Shown here in pieces: positions 44,601 to 53,439 of a stretch of 64,000 bases of DNA (the stretch's first letter is position 1; the number at the start of each line of letters is the position of its first letter). The translations under genes and the position numbers were made by a program. Source of the stretch: Chrysaora quinquecirrha. Taxonomy: Eukaryota; Cnidaria; Scyphozoa; Semaeostomeae; Pelagiidae. The notes beneath the pieces are model-generated. The model worked only from the letters and a program-made list of their open reading frames with translations, was not told the DNA's origin and ran no database searches. Where the stretch lies: contig JACTAT010000058.1 in assembly GCA_014526335.1 (NCBI GenBank), positions 1,352,665-1,416,664 of the forward strand, written 5' to 3'.

Positions 44601-47600
44601 TTCATATAGTATTAACGTCGATCCATTAGCTTAATTAATTTCTTTTAGCATTTGATATAAACGTTTATTGCTATTGGCAAAACAGATCTCGCTAACTCGT
44701 GGAGTCTTTCTCGTGGGAACCCCTGAATGCGCAAGATTTTGGTAAAAATTTAAGGAACTATTAAGTAATTTTTGGAACTACAATCGTCTCAGAAGAGGTC
44801 CAAAAATAAGGAACTTTAAGAACTAGGCCTTGAGGTAGGTTCCTTATAAATAAAAAAGCGTGTAATCATTGCACGGAGTATCAGTCATCTGAAGCGCATG
44901 ATCCATTTGTAAAGGCAGTTGTTCTCGAGTATTTCATCTTTGAGAATGTAGTTGATACGCAGGCTCTTCCGTCCATGAACAGAGGGCTGCGCCCCCCCCC
45001 CCATAATTTGCCATTTTTTTGGATATAATTTAGATGCTTTTCAATTGTTCCTATTGTATCAGCCCCCCCTAATTTTCTTCTTCTTCATTTCCTCCATATC
45101 CTGACCGTTTTACGCCCAAACGATTTAATATGGTATGCCACTTGTCGAGAAATCTATCCCAGTGGGGGGGAGCGACAGCTTCCGGGTATGCGGGTACAGT
45201 GACAGGCTAAAAGTCGATCAGGTACGGTACAAACGCAATCCGGTACATGGTGCACTTGAAGAGTCAAAGCCATCACATATGTTCTTATGTGAAAACTGGT
45301 ACACGGTACATTGTAATGAATACTGACCGGTACGCTTGCAAAAAAAGGCCGTTACACCGGTACATTGATCATAGCTGTCGCCCTCCACGTCCTAGTGCTC
45401 ACCATTCGCAACAATGATGCATACAACATTGCTTGAAATATTATGTAGGCTTTGAATACTTACTTCTTCTTTCTTTTTTTCGTCAGGTAAAGCTTCACAA
45501 ATATTATCCACGGCTTGAATTACACTATTGACTATTCCACTTGCACTACTGCTGGAAATGTTGAGTATTTCCTGGCACAGTTTACATGCACCCTCGCTTT
45601 TCGGAAGGAAAGACAGGGCTTGCTTCGTCACCGTATTGCAAAGATACTTCTCGCACAGTCCAGGTTTCATCAGCATCATCATTTTGTCATCCAGTGATGC
45701 TTTTGTCACACTCTTGCACTAATAATAATGAAGACAAGTTATTTTTCGTGGAGGAGGAAATTATGGATGGTTTGGGGGGTTATGGACTCAGTTTTGGTCA
45801 GAAACTTTGTGATTTCCCTTTTCAAATCGCAAAAAGAGCTTGTGTTACAGGGATTATCGGCCCGGATTGATGAAGTTGGTGTTAATGCCCTGTTCACACT
45901 TATGAAGCATGCGCGTGCTTACTTCACTTGCTTCTGTTTTTGCTGCACATAGGTGAACAAGGCTATAGGTCTTAATATATTTGTAACTAGAGAGTCAGAA
46001 GTAAAGCACGTAGCTACTTGGGAGGATGGCAGCTTAGAATGATCATAATGGTGTGAGAAGAACCTTAACTATTGCTCAAAAAAGGCCTGACTCCAGAAAG
46101 CGCAGCAGTTGTTTTAATAGCGATCGGGGGCAGCCAAAAAGGGTAAAGGGGTATGTTGAGTCTCAAATGTCTAATAGTCACGGGTTGGAATAAATTTCTG
46201 ATAATAAATTTCGAATGTTACATTTTTCCAATCCCACATTAAATATCTAACCAGAAATGTTCTTTTTGGCTTTCTGAAATTTAGCCCCCTTGTCGACGTC
46301 ATCCCCAGATTCACGTACAAGAACAAGATATCTTCTGGGAAAAGCTTCACAAAATAAGTGATTGGATTTTTTAAATTTGCGAGTTGGGCCACACAAATGT
46401 TGCTTAGAGTAATTTATTAGCTTCTTCAGGGTTATCACAATATCAGAACTGTGTGACCTCCAGTGTGTACTCAGTATGTGCGCATAGTTTTGTTACTCAG
46501 TCTCAGTTTCATCTTGTCGCTTGCCCTTTGGAGGATAATTTTCTCCCACTGAAATGAACGATAGCTAATCTAAGTTTATTTTTCAAGTGAACAAGATGCC
46601 GAAAGAGGAAACCTTGAGAGAGAAAGATTAACAATGAAGCAATACAGATGATTACAGTGAGGGAGAATGATGTATGTAATTGTGAACGTGTGTCTACCGG
46701 TCTTTTAGAGATGTTTGTGATGATGTGACCCTATCATTAAGAACTACTATAAGGTTTTAGTCAAGACCCCGTGTACACGGAAACGGACTCGAAAGTCAAC
46801 ACGATAGGCTACTTTTTGTTTACAAGGGTACGCACGGATCCCGAATCCTTTTCGGAATTTTATCTGTTTGGTACGCTAGAAAAGCGGATCCATTTGGATC
46901 GGCTCCCTACCCGTTCCTGTGCAAAAGTAATGCAAGTCTAACCGTTGGTAACGGGGTCGGCGGCGGAGCAGCTGTTTTTTCACTTTTTTCACAGATAAAG
47001 GACTGAACAACTGTTGTATAGTTTTAGGGAGTAAGATAGATCAGAGTTGGGAAAGACTTGTCTTCATTTTCATAGCATAACATAACACAACTTTACTATT
47101 CAGATCCAAAAGCACAACTGAATAATCGTGATAAAAGCTTTACTAAAAACCTTGAAATTTAATAAAAGCTTTGATCTTTGACTTTGGCATAATCTTCTAA
47201 ACACGATACACGAATGATTCCAAAGCTACAGTAAAGCTATTTTTAAATCAAGCAATATGTTTTATCCTGATCACATAATCTTAACATGTGATAATATTCA
47301 ATACGAGGCTTCGTGACTTAACAGAAACGCTTTAGTAAGATGGGGCCCCAATGCAGGGTTCGCGAAGGAAAGTGAGCTATATGGGGGTGGGCGCTTGGAG
47401 TAGTGGGAACATCTTTGAAAACATTCTTTTCGAACCTTGAAAAATGTATTTTTCGTATCCAATGTTTAGTGAATGTTGATGGAATAGCCTTAAGAAGCCT
47501 TTTAGCATAGTATTTCCAAAAAGCATACAACGCGAGAAATTTTTCAGAGGCCCCTTTTTGGTCGGGGGTCCGTAGTTCTTGAGGTAGAAGAGCCTAATCT

Positions 47601-50600
47601 GCGTCACACCACGGTCCCTAGTGGTACAGTGCCTATTTAATGCCATTCTTGAAGAGATCTTACCACAGTTTTCATGCTTGAAGCTTGATTATTCTTGCAA
47701 GTTTCCAAGGCAAGTTTCTGTAACTTTGACATAACGCCATGCATTGCAGAAGCATCAATACTTTTTTTGAAGGCATCGCATATTTTGCATGATGCTTTTG
47801 GTTTGCCTTCATCTGCTTTTTTCATTTCATGTCTCAAACAGATTTTTGAATCTTTGCAAATCCACCAGGAACTTTCACCATTTACAGCATTCTGAAGAAC
47901 GTATCCGAAGAATCTGGAACACTAAAAACATACAATCATTTTTACAAGAACAATTTTATAAGAACACGAGCCTGGGTATGCGTAGTGTGTATCCACCACA
48001 GTAAGCAAAAAACACCGCCACATCAAGCATAATAACCCACCACATCAAGCATAATAACCCACCACAGTAATGCTTATCCACCACAGTACGCAAAAAAACA
48101 CCACCACATCAAACATAATTACCCACCAAAGTAGTGCTTATCAACCACAGTTTATTTCAGAAATTCCATTATGTCTAATTTGAATGAGCACTGTGAACAA
48201 AATAGAAAACTTTGTACATATGCCCAGGTTAAGACGGTCTTTAAATTTGAAAGATATTTAGACGTTATCGTTGATTTTAAGAAGAGGCAGTGTTTATCCA
48301 AATTTAGAATGAGTGCACACAATCTAGAAATTGAAGCTGGAAGATTTGGAAATAACAGGATTCCTAGGAATGAAAGATATTGTAAATACTGCACCACAAC
48401 AGGAACAAATATCTTAGGAGATGAAATGCACTTTCTAATGATTTGCCCACTATTCGAAATGGAACGAAATGTCTTCAACAATAAAATAGAAGAAAATTTC
48501 CCTTTTGTAAGACACTTAAGTACTTGGAATAGGTTTCTGTGGTTGCTTAGCCAAGAAGATGATAAATGCCTTAACATGTTATCTTCGTATTTGGCCAAAT
48601 GCTTCAAGATAAAAGCAAATTTCCAACCTTAAGAACAACTTTCGCATGGTTGCCAGTTCCTTTGTTTTTCCTTCCATTTTAGATGTATTTTCCGTTTTTT
48701 AAATAGTTCAAGGCTTCTTTTTTCGTGTCGTTTATGTACTTTATTATGTATTTAGTGTTGGTAGTTTAGTTTCTTTTAGATATTTGTATTTTAGATTATA
48801 ATTGCTATCAGGTTAGAGGCCATTTTGGCCTAGATACCTTGTTATAAAAAAAAAAAAAGAAATCACGAGCCCGGAACCAAGACATTTCACGTGACACGCT
48901 CAAGCACTGTTTCACGCACTCGCGCGCAAAAATTTATCGTTTTACGAAATCATCCATGAAAAACCGCAATGGGGGCCTCTCTATATTCTCTAAGAATTAT
49001 AATAACCAAGCTTTCGAGAAAAAACTTCGATCAGTTTATTAAATTAAACATGTTAGATTTTCTATTGGATAGCATGAGATCAAAGTCTAAAATCCAGGGG
49101 GCGCCGCTAAAATCTGCTGACTTTGCGACAAAATCGTGGATCATATGACAATTCAAAACAGTTATGACGTTGTCTTTGTGGTTTTTTGTTAATGAAATAT
49201 AAATATAGAAACAAAAGTCGTGTTGTGGGCCTAACAGTTGACGATTTTGACCCCCGAAGTCAGGAAGTCAGCGGTGGTTGTTAAGTACAAAAAATGTTAA
49301 GCAACTTTTGAGCAACTTTGATGCCCTGAGGGGTAAAATGTCTAAAATTTTAAGCAAACTTAGAGGCTGGACAAAAGTCAAGTTGCTTATTAAAAAAAAG
49401 TGTAGGTGCTTATTCGAGGTTAAATTTCCCTAGGACAATCGAAAGCTACAGCACCATGTTAACTATATTTCCTTCTTTATTGGAAACAACGACTATATAC
49501 TAAATCTAAGTACGACTAGTTCTAATAACTTAATGCAGGAAACTGGGCGTGCGATGCACCGGCCTCTGTTGCCTGCGGAACTAAATCTTGCACGGTCGGT
49601 GATTGAAACCGAAATTGCCGAATTTCCGGACCAATGCACCTGTCCAGCAGAAAGACTGCCAGATTACTGAAATACACAACAAATAATAAACTCAATAAAA
49701 GTAAAAAGAAGGGGACAGGGAGGGAGGGAGAAGGTCGCAAAAAACCTAACTTGCTGGTACGCTATGCTAACAAGAATGAATGTGAACAGACAAATACACA
49801 AGATTGGTGGCAACTCATTAGTAACATAACCCAAAGAAAGCCCGGTTGTCAGTCCATCCGTAGACAGCCAATATCCAATATCCGATATGACTTAACTTAT
49901 GACCCAGCGCATAAAAAGAACATGCACGCAAACACGGCAATTCAATGCATGTACTGTGTGATGGAACAAATTGAATGGACCATAGAGCATGGAACCAACT
50001 GGACCCTAGAAACTCGATGACCGCCAGCAAACGTCCCAGGCAATTTTAATAACCCTTAACCAAAAATCCATACTATGGTCCTTATTGCCTCGATATGTGT
50101 TGGGAAAATAAAGTTCGAAAACAGTTACTCGTGCTTTTTCCGGCTACTGTATTTTCCAATATTAAATCTCGATTTAACCCGTACAAAGAATACGTGCCGC
50201 CCAGTTTTTGAAACCCACCAATGTCTACCGACAAATTTTGTCAGTCGTGGTACCCATGTATAGAAAAAAACAACGAAATTTTTTACCCATTTGTACAAAT
50301 ATCTTAAATGTTTGAACCAAATTTAACGCCTGAGGCAACTCTAAATGCGGCGAAAAAGCATTTGCGCCGAGAACTAAAACGCACTTTTATCAGGCTTTTC
50401 AAAGCAATGCATGTCTAAAATTCTGTATATATTTTACTACCCATGATTGATGGGATTTGAAAAATTTGAAAAATCTATCCTTGTGTTCGCCATTCATGAC
50501 AAATATATATAAATAGTTATGGTGCTGCAGAAGGCTCAATATAGCCGAAACACAAAAAGCAAAATGGGATGAGAGCCTGGGGCTGTATGACTTGGAGAGT

Positions 50601-52491
50601 TACTCGGCGATTTCATTGAGCTCTATAGCTCAGTGGAAACGTCGTTGGCTCTTTGATCATGCAGTCCTGGGTACACACTTTATTTTATAAGAATACAGTC
50701 TATAAGAATATTCAGGCTCAAAATTGCTGAAATTTAAGAATTATTTAAGAATAATCTGAGGCTCAAGCTTGACGAGGATCACTTTTATTTCTCTGCGTTT
50801 TTACACTGCACAATAAGTGTGATTGTCAGGCAACTGTATTTGTTTTGAAATGCATACATCCTGTCTGACTCTTTGATACAGTAACTCTTTTATTAATAAA
50901 ATAACAAATGACAAAGATTTGACTTATTTCTCTTGATCTTCAGGCCAATTTACAACATTGATGATTAAGAATAATTTAAGAATATTTTCAGGCTCAAAAT
51001 CGAATAAGCTTAAGAATAATCGAGGCTCGGCAAAAATAAGGTATTCTTATAAAAAAAGTGTGTATCTCAGTTCTTTCAATCTCCACATACTCTAGTACCA
51101 CGAACGAAAAAGTCAATAGAATCGTGAAAATGCAGGTTAAACTAGAATACAACTAGGAATTAGATATGCAAAATTCTATAGTGCCATTGGTTTACCTGCT
51201 TAGTGAACAAAATCGTCTAACAAAAAGTGGACACTACTTCCACTTTTCGTAAGGCGATTTGTTTCAATGCAGCGATAAAAATTTTAGTGTCGTGTCGAAA
51301 TTTACTGACGATCGTCTTGAAAATCGTCTAGTGGAGATCGGTCCTTTCGCTAGCGCTAGGCCTACGTTGTACGGCGCTCCCTGGTTTCTATATTTCTTAT
51401 AGTGTCGCAAATCGCCAAAACCGAAATCACCGGACTACTGCACTCGAAACCAAGAACAAGTCTCGGAGCAAAGTTGACGTACATACACTCTTTTTTTATA
51501 AGAACAATTTTATAAGAACGCAAGCCTGGATTTTGCTCAGATTTTAAGAACAAAATAAGAACAAGCTGAGGCTGGGCGTTTTCATAAGCCCTGAGAATAT
51601 CAGCTAAATATGAAAGTACGACAGTCAGACAACGTAAAAAGCAAGCAAACAATGAAATGGACCAGCAAGCTCCATTTTTACACAACTCTATTACAACTAA
51701 AGACATTCACTGACAAAATCTAGATGTCTCAGTAACCAAGGAATTAAGACCAGATTAAGAACATTTCAGGCTTAAAAAAGGCAAAAACTTAAGAACAGCC
51801 AGCCTCAATCAAAATTTCCTGGTTCTTATAAAAAAAAGAGTGCAGTTTACATAAAATTCGTGATTTATTTACCCAGGTGAAATTTTTGTAGCAAGAAGTG
51901 AAGCTTATGTGAACTAAATGTAAATGAAAAGAGTGAAATTTCTTGATTTTAACATATATCATCTTTTCGTAATACAGTATAACACAACAGTTTAGTTTAA
52001 CTGGGTTCTTCATTGACGTGTCATAGATATTGTGCTTTGATAGTGCTGGTAATGGTTGCGAAGAGTGAAGAAACGTTACGCGAATTTCGGGTTTTGTGCT
52101 TCCGAGATGATCTGGCATTTTCAGGCACTGCCCGGTTACCCGATGCTGCGATCCCATAAAAGGATGGCATTGATTTAGAATAGGAGTGGAAAACATTTTA
52201 TTACAGTGAGAAAAATCAACGGTGGTTACCTTGTTCGCATCGACTTTGATGTTGCGGCAAAAACGTTGAACTTTTGATCCAAATTCGTTCCACAACAAGT
52301 AACCAGTGCCTCCTTGTTGTTTCAACTTGCCTGTCGCTGCAATGACATCGTTGACAATAGTAAGGCATCTTCTGTTACAAAATTCTGCCTGCTTATTCGC
52401 TTCACACAGCAGAATAAATGCAACTAAGAATGCCAAAATTGTAAAGGCAAATTTTGTCAACTGCATGATTTCAGACTCAACCTCTGGCAAC
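35400..52491 (-). CDS. Secreted multi-saposin (prosaposin-like) protein, nine exons, eight saposin-B domains
   Basis: Coding exons on the minus strand in transcript order: 52230-52466, 47664-47921, 45464-45718, 41988-42254, 40913-41230, 39630-39899, 37737-38015, 36848-37099, 35400-35618. Together they predict about 784 aa. Exon 1 gives a signal peptide (MQLTKFAFTILAFLVAFILL) and the front half of domain 1 (CNRRC..VQRFC). Every internal exon starts exactly on a cysteine codon, carries the back half of one domain (C..C-x4/5-C), a linker, and the front half of the next (CxxC..C). Exon 9 supplies the last back half and a basic tail. All introns are phase 0. Saposin domains bind and extract lipids in acidic compartments; members also include pore-forming antimicrobial peptides. 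Which role applies here is not visible. NxS/T sites (for example NIT, NIS) follow the CxxC as in known saposins. An upstream non-coding boundary is at 52491. Confidence 0.88.
36083..36200 (+). repeat. GACTAGCCCTTGCCCGT dispersed repeat, copy
   Basis: CAGACTAGCCCTTGCCCGTT, CACCCGCTTTCAAGGACCTC and TGCAAGGACTTCCACTTTCA; the inverse of 40585-40700 over about 100 bp. It lies in an intron of the saposin gene. Confidence 0.75.
36679..36797. mobile_element. 119-bp MITE with GACTTATAAC termini, TA target
   Basis: The ends GACTTATAACCTGAGTC and CGAATCAGGTAAGTC are flanked by TA at 36677-36678 and 36798-36799. It is a sister copy of 3487-3607. Confidence 0.75.
36848..37099 (-). CDS. Saposin gene exon 8 (back of domain 7, front of domain 8)
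   Basis: Acceptor TTTTTAG then TGT; donor GAA|GTAAGT. WCEKHMC (C-x4-C), then KKSCVLCKEIVKIV and LEETC. 84 codons, phase 0. Confidence 0.88.
37737..38015 (-). CDS. Saposin gene exon 7 (back of domain 6, front of domain 7)
   Basis: Acceptor CCTTCAACAG then TGC. FCDSLGLC (C-x5-C), then KCTICDALRKF and IIWKGC. The donor is uncertain: TCATCG|GTTGCA gives 93 codons in phase 0. A later in-phase GT (TCTTCA|GTTTTT) would add 14 residues with an extra Cys. Confidence 0.78.
39184..39584. mobile_element. PIF/Harbinger-like MITE, TAA target, copy 1
   Basis: TAA flanks both ends (39181-39183 and 39585-39587). The ends are GGCCACGTTTACACTATGCC and, inward from the right, GACCTCGTTTACACTTTGCC. The 3-bp TWA target fits PIF/Harbinger. 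It shares its interior (ATCAAACTGTACCGTATTCA, GTATCGTATTCA) with 61118-61488. It lies in a saposin-gene intron. Confidence 0.85.
39630..39899 (-). CDS. Saposin gene exon 6 (back of domain 5, front of domain 6)
   Basis: Acceptor CTTTTATAG then TGT; donor AAG|GTAGAT. LCRKIAC (C-x4-C), then FIPKSQQACKYCKLSMNIT and VKQIC. 90 codons, phase 0. Confidence 0.88.
40145..40440. repeat. AAGCGCCGC-rich dispersed repeat
   Basis: CTCTAATTAGCGCCGCCCTC, TTTTAAGCGCCGC, AATAAGTGCCGCACC, then GAAATAAGCGCCGCTCTCC and AAATAAGCGCCGCGGCTG. This is another element loaded with one internal word. No coding signal. Confidence 0.65.
40585..40700 (-). repeat. GACTAGCCCTTGCCCGT dispersed repeat, inverted copy
   Basis: GTGGAAGTCCTTGCAAGGCA, AGAGGTCCTTGAAAGC and AACGGGCAAGGGCTAGTCTG are the reverse complement of the 36083-36200 sequence. 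Confidence 0.75.
40913..41230 (-). CDS. Saposin gene exon 5 (back of domain 4, front of domain 5)
   Basis: Acceptor TCCATTTCAG then TGT; donor GAG|GTATGA. ICKDLGFC (C-x5-C), a longer linker of about 32 residues, then KSCPACDTLSKI and IGASC. 106 codons, phase 0. Confidence 0.88.
41720..41930. repeat. SINE-like repeat with CCCTTCCGAAGGAC palindrome
   Basis: TTTTACGTCCCTTCCGAAGG, ACGACAGAGTGAGTTGC, TTGGAAAGTCACCCATCCAG and TGACCTCACACGACCAAGCTT. It looks like a conserved SINE body, but I found no second copy in this window. Confidence 0.35.
41988..42254 (-). CDS. Saposin gene exon 4 (back of domain 3, front of domain 4)
   Basis: Acceptor TTTGTTACAG then TGT; donor GCT|GTAAGT. SCEALMC (C-x4-C), then FPASKKSCQICNTVVKIV and VDTIC. 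89 codons, phase 0. Confidence 0.88.
43153..43363. mobile_element. Short hAT-like element (CACTGGCGTATCC ends), no clean duplication
   Basis: The left end CACTGGCGTATCCAGG and the right end CCTTGTGTACGCCACAC are imperfect inverted repeats flanking G- and C-runs, as in 5290-6406. I could not see matching target octamers. Confidence 0.5.
43664..44744. mobile_element. Inserted segment carrying a minisatellite, inside the split MITE
   Basis: Bounded by TTAAAATTA on the left and TAAAAATTTA on the right, a possible imperfect target duplication. It contains the 44183-44508 array. No transposase or terminal repeat was recognised, so the class is unknown. Confidence 0.55.
44183..44508. repeat. Minisatellite, about six units of 47-60 bp
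   Basis: The unit is CTACAGGGGGCTGC.TACCACATTC then TTGTGGCCGGCCTTCCTGCG and AAC, with an optional AGTTATCTTTT spacer in alternate units. It is more G+C-rich than its surroundings and open in several frames (Gly/Cys/Arg-, Leu/Trp- or Gln/Gly/Pro-rich), which is a by-product of unit length. Confidence 0.9.
45164..45388. mobile_element. Candidate MITE with GGGAGCGACAGCT ends and GGTAC words
   Basis: GGGGGGAGCGACAGCT at the left and AGCTGTCGCCCTCC at the right are inverted. GGTAC(A/G)GTAC words fill the middle. No target duplication was resolved. Confidence 0.55.
45464..45718 (-). CDS. Saposin gene exon 3 (back of domain 2, front of domain 3)
   Basis: Acceptor TTATTATTAG then TGC; donor GAA|GTAAGT. 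LCEKYLC (C-x4-C), then FLPKSEGACKLCQEILNIS and VDNIC. 85 codons, phase 0. Confidence 0.88.
46765..46925. repeat. Dispersed GGATCC/CTAGCG repeat, inverted copy
   Basis: CCCCGTGTACACGGAAACGG at the left and TACGCTAGAAAAGCGGATCC then ATTTGGATCGGC at the right match the inverse of parts of 18711-19060. Confidence 0.5.
47664..47921 (-). CDS. Saposin gene exon 2 (back of domain 1, front of domain 2)
   Basis: Acceptor TGTTTTTAG then TGT; donor GTG|GTAAGA. ICKDSKIC (C-x5-C), then KASCKICDAFKKS and LETC. 86 codons, phase 0. Confidence 0.85.
47938..47976. mobile_element. Terminal fragment of a GTTCTTA-word MITE
   Basis: TTTTTACAAGAACAATTTTA then TAAGAACACGAGCCTGGG matches the left end of 51486-51842 and then breaks into the CCACCACAGTA repeat. 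Confidence 0.6.
47990..48155. repeat. Short tandem repeat of CCACCACAGTA/CATCAAGCATAATAACC
   Basis: Several copies of CCACCACAGTA, GCAAAAAACACC.CCACATCAA and CATAATAACCCACCA in series, ending at the LINE fragment. Confidence 0.8.
48160..48858 (+). pseudogene. LINE 3' end: C-terminal reverse-transcriptase segment, 3' UTR and poly(A)
   Basis: The frame 48171-48632 encodes YAQVKTVFKFERYLDVIV, KFRMSAHNLEIEAGRFGN, ERYCKYC and EMHFLMICPLFEMER. This is the zinc-knuckle-like end typical of non-LTR ORF2 proteins (as in many invertebrate LINEs). A roughly 200-bp T-rich 3' UTR with a GCTATCAGGTTAGAGGCCAT block and an A12 tail follows. It lies within the first intron of the saposin gene on the other strand, truncated at the 5' side. 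Confidence 0.87.
49276..49402. mobile_element. Right part of a TA-target MITE, GTTGCTTA-word subfamily
   Basis: GTTAAGCAACTTTTGAGCAAC, TTTTAAGCAAAC, then the end GTTGCTTATTAAAAAAAAGTG followed by TA. It has the same design as the other families but a different word. The left end was not found. Confidence 0.65.
49420..50615. other. Unrecognised 1.2-kb stretch in saposin intron 1
   Basis: Overlapping frames of 128 codons (+, 49634-50020) and 70-72 codons (-) exist, without recognised similarity or splice context. A dinucleotide-like ATATATAAATA and an AGAAGGCTCAATATAGCCGAAAC segment near 50520-50550 suggest a retroelement tail. Confidence 0.35.
50618..50673 (+). mobile_element. tRNA-like fragment (SINE head) truncated by a MITE
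   Basis: GAGCTCTATAGCTCAGTGGAA has the tRNA A-box form TAGCTCAGTGG. It continues CGTTGGCTCTTTGATCATGC, AGTCCTGGG and is then interrupted by the MITE at 50674. Confidence 0.4.
50674..51062. mobile_element. TA-target MITE, ATTCTTA-word subfamily, copy 2
   Basis: A 389-bp element with TA flanks and ends CACACTTTATTTTATAAG and TTATAAAAAAAGTGTG. Its sequence is the inverse of 776-1136, including the CTCGTCAAACTTGAGCC/GAGGCTCAAGCTTGACGAG block. Confidence 0.88.
51486..51842. mobile_element. TA-target MITE, GTTCTTA-word subfamily, copy 2
   Basis: The inverse of 29365-29724, about 94-95% identical by eye. The left flank is TA and the right flank is CA, a likely mutation. Recent activity of this subfamily is inferred from the similarity. 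Confidence 0.9.
52230..52466 (-). CDS. Saposin gene exon 1 (signal peptide, front of domain 1)
   Basis: The start codon is at 52464-52466, chosen because it opens directly on a hydrophobic signal sequence (FAFTILAFLVAFILLC). CNRRCLTIVNDVIAATG and VQRFCRNI follow; donor AAG|GTAACC. An upstream in-frame Met exists, but an acceptor-like TTTTTAG at 52492 suggests the leader is spliced. 79 codons. Confidence 0.8.
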
Positions 52492-52621
52492 CTAAAAATG
52501 ATAATTCTACAACTGTTTCGCAATTTAAAGCCCTAGAGTAATGCCATGGTATCAGTTGTCAGGTAGGGTTCGGGTTTCACATGCCTGAAGGTTCAGCTGC
52601 CAGGTCTGGCTATCTTGAAAA

Positions 52622-52770
52622 CCTGGAATGTGGAATATTGGAATGGAATATTGGAATATTGGAATGGAATATTGGAATGTCCAAAGCTCGTAAATTCGAC
52701 ATTAATTCTTGGTTTTGAGGCAGATTTGAGAAAATTCGACATTCCAATATTAAATTATTCCAGTATTCCA
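52622..52770. repeat. TTGGAATATTGGAATGG short tandem repeat
   Basis: GGAATATTGGAATGGAATAT repeats over about 60 bp, and its inverse (ATTCCAATATT..TATTCCAGTATTCCAATG) follows near 52740-52770. Confidence 0.8.
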
Positions 52771-52854
52771 ATGCCGGAAATGAAATGAAGTAAAGCAATA
52801 TAATAATTAGCTTCAATCCGTCTGTCGTCATTAAAGGTCATTAGGTTAGACTGA

Positions 52855-53140
52855 CGAAACAAACAAAGTCACGAACTATCTAGGCACGATACTAAGTTTA
52901 TTAGGGTCTCATATTGCTGCCGCTAAAACACTTTGCGAAAAGAGCAGTAAGGCATCTTTTGCATTGAGGAGTGTCTTGCAAAAATTCAATTACGAACCTT
53001 CTCTCAGTTTTAAACTACTTGACATAGCATTGAAACCACTACTGATGTATAACTGTGAAATCTGGGCTCAACTCAATAGCCGACAAATCAGGCTTCTTAA
53101 TGAGAAAGATGACGAGGATATATTCTCAACATTTCAGTAT
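52855..53140 (+). pseudogene. LINE reverse-transcriptase fragment
   Basis: The frame encodes NYLGTILSLLGSHIAAAK, SSKASFALRSVLQKFNYEP and SLSFKLLDIALKPLLMYNCEIW, the YLG..LY..+LP+L.YG.E+W region of non-LTR reverse transcriptases. It is truncated at both ends; the minisatellite begins immediately after. Confidence 0.75.
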
Positions 53141-53142
53141 TC

Positions 53143-53435
53143 GTCGCAACCCTCCACTTACATGATGATAACCCTCCACGTTAAAAATGATATCCCTCCA
53201 CTTACATGATGATAACCCTCCACGATACTCCGCATCCTCCACTTACATGATGATAACCCTCCACGTTAAAAATGATATCCCTCCACTTACATGCTGATAA
53301 CCCTCCACGATACTCCGCATCCTCCACTTACACGATGATAACCCTCCACGTTGTATTGGCACCCTCCACTTACATGATGGTATCCCTCCACGTTGTATTG
53401 GCACCCTCCACTATATTGCACAACCTCCACGTTAC
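53143..53435. repeat. CCCTCCACTTACATGATGATAA minisatellite
   Basis: Eight to ten CCTCCAC modules alternate between ACTTACATGATGATAA and ACGTTAAAAATGATAT or ACGATACTCCGCAT. This gives a higher-order period of about 90 bp. Confidence 0.9.
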
Positions 53436-53439
53436 TGCA

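Larger units (their letters stand above)
43374..44862. mobile_element. TA-target MITE, GGAAC-word subfamily, copy 4, split by a 1.08-kb insertion
   Basis: The left part 43374 to about 43663 starts CACGCTTTTTATAAAG and stops at GTGCAGTTAAAATTA. The right part, about 44745-44862, resumes at AAGGAACTATTAAG and ends TAAAAAAGCGTG then TA. Intact copies (11371, 15310) run straight across this junction, which shows the intervening DNA is a later insertion. Confidence 0.85.

Noticed and set aside
49522..50030. Two overlapping frames that might be a small membrane protein (hydrophobic run FFLLLLSLLFVVYF)
   Set aside because: No homology, no splice evidence, and frames on both strands of similar size in a repeat-rich intron. 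Left as unrecognised.
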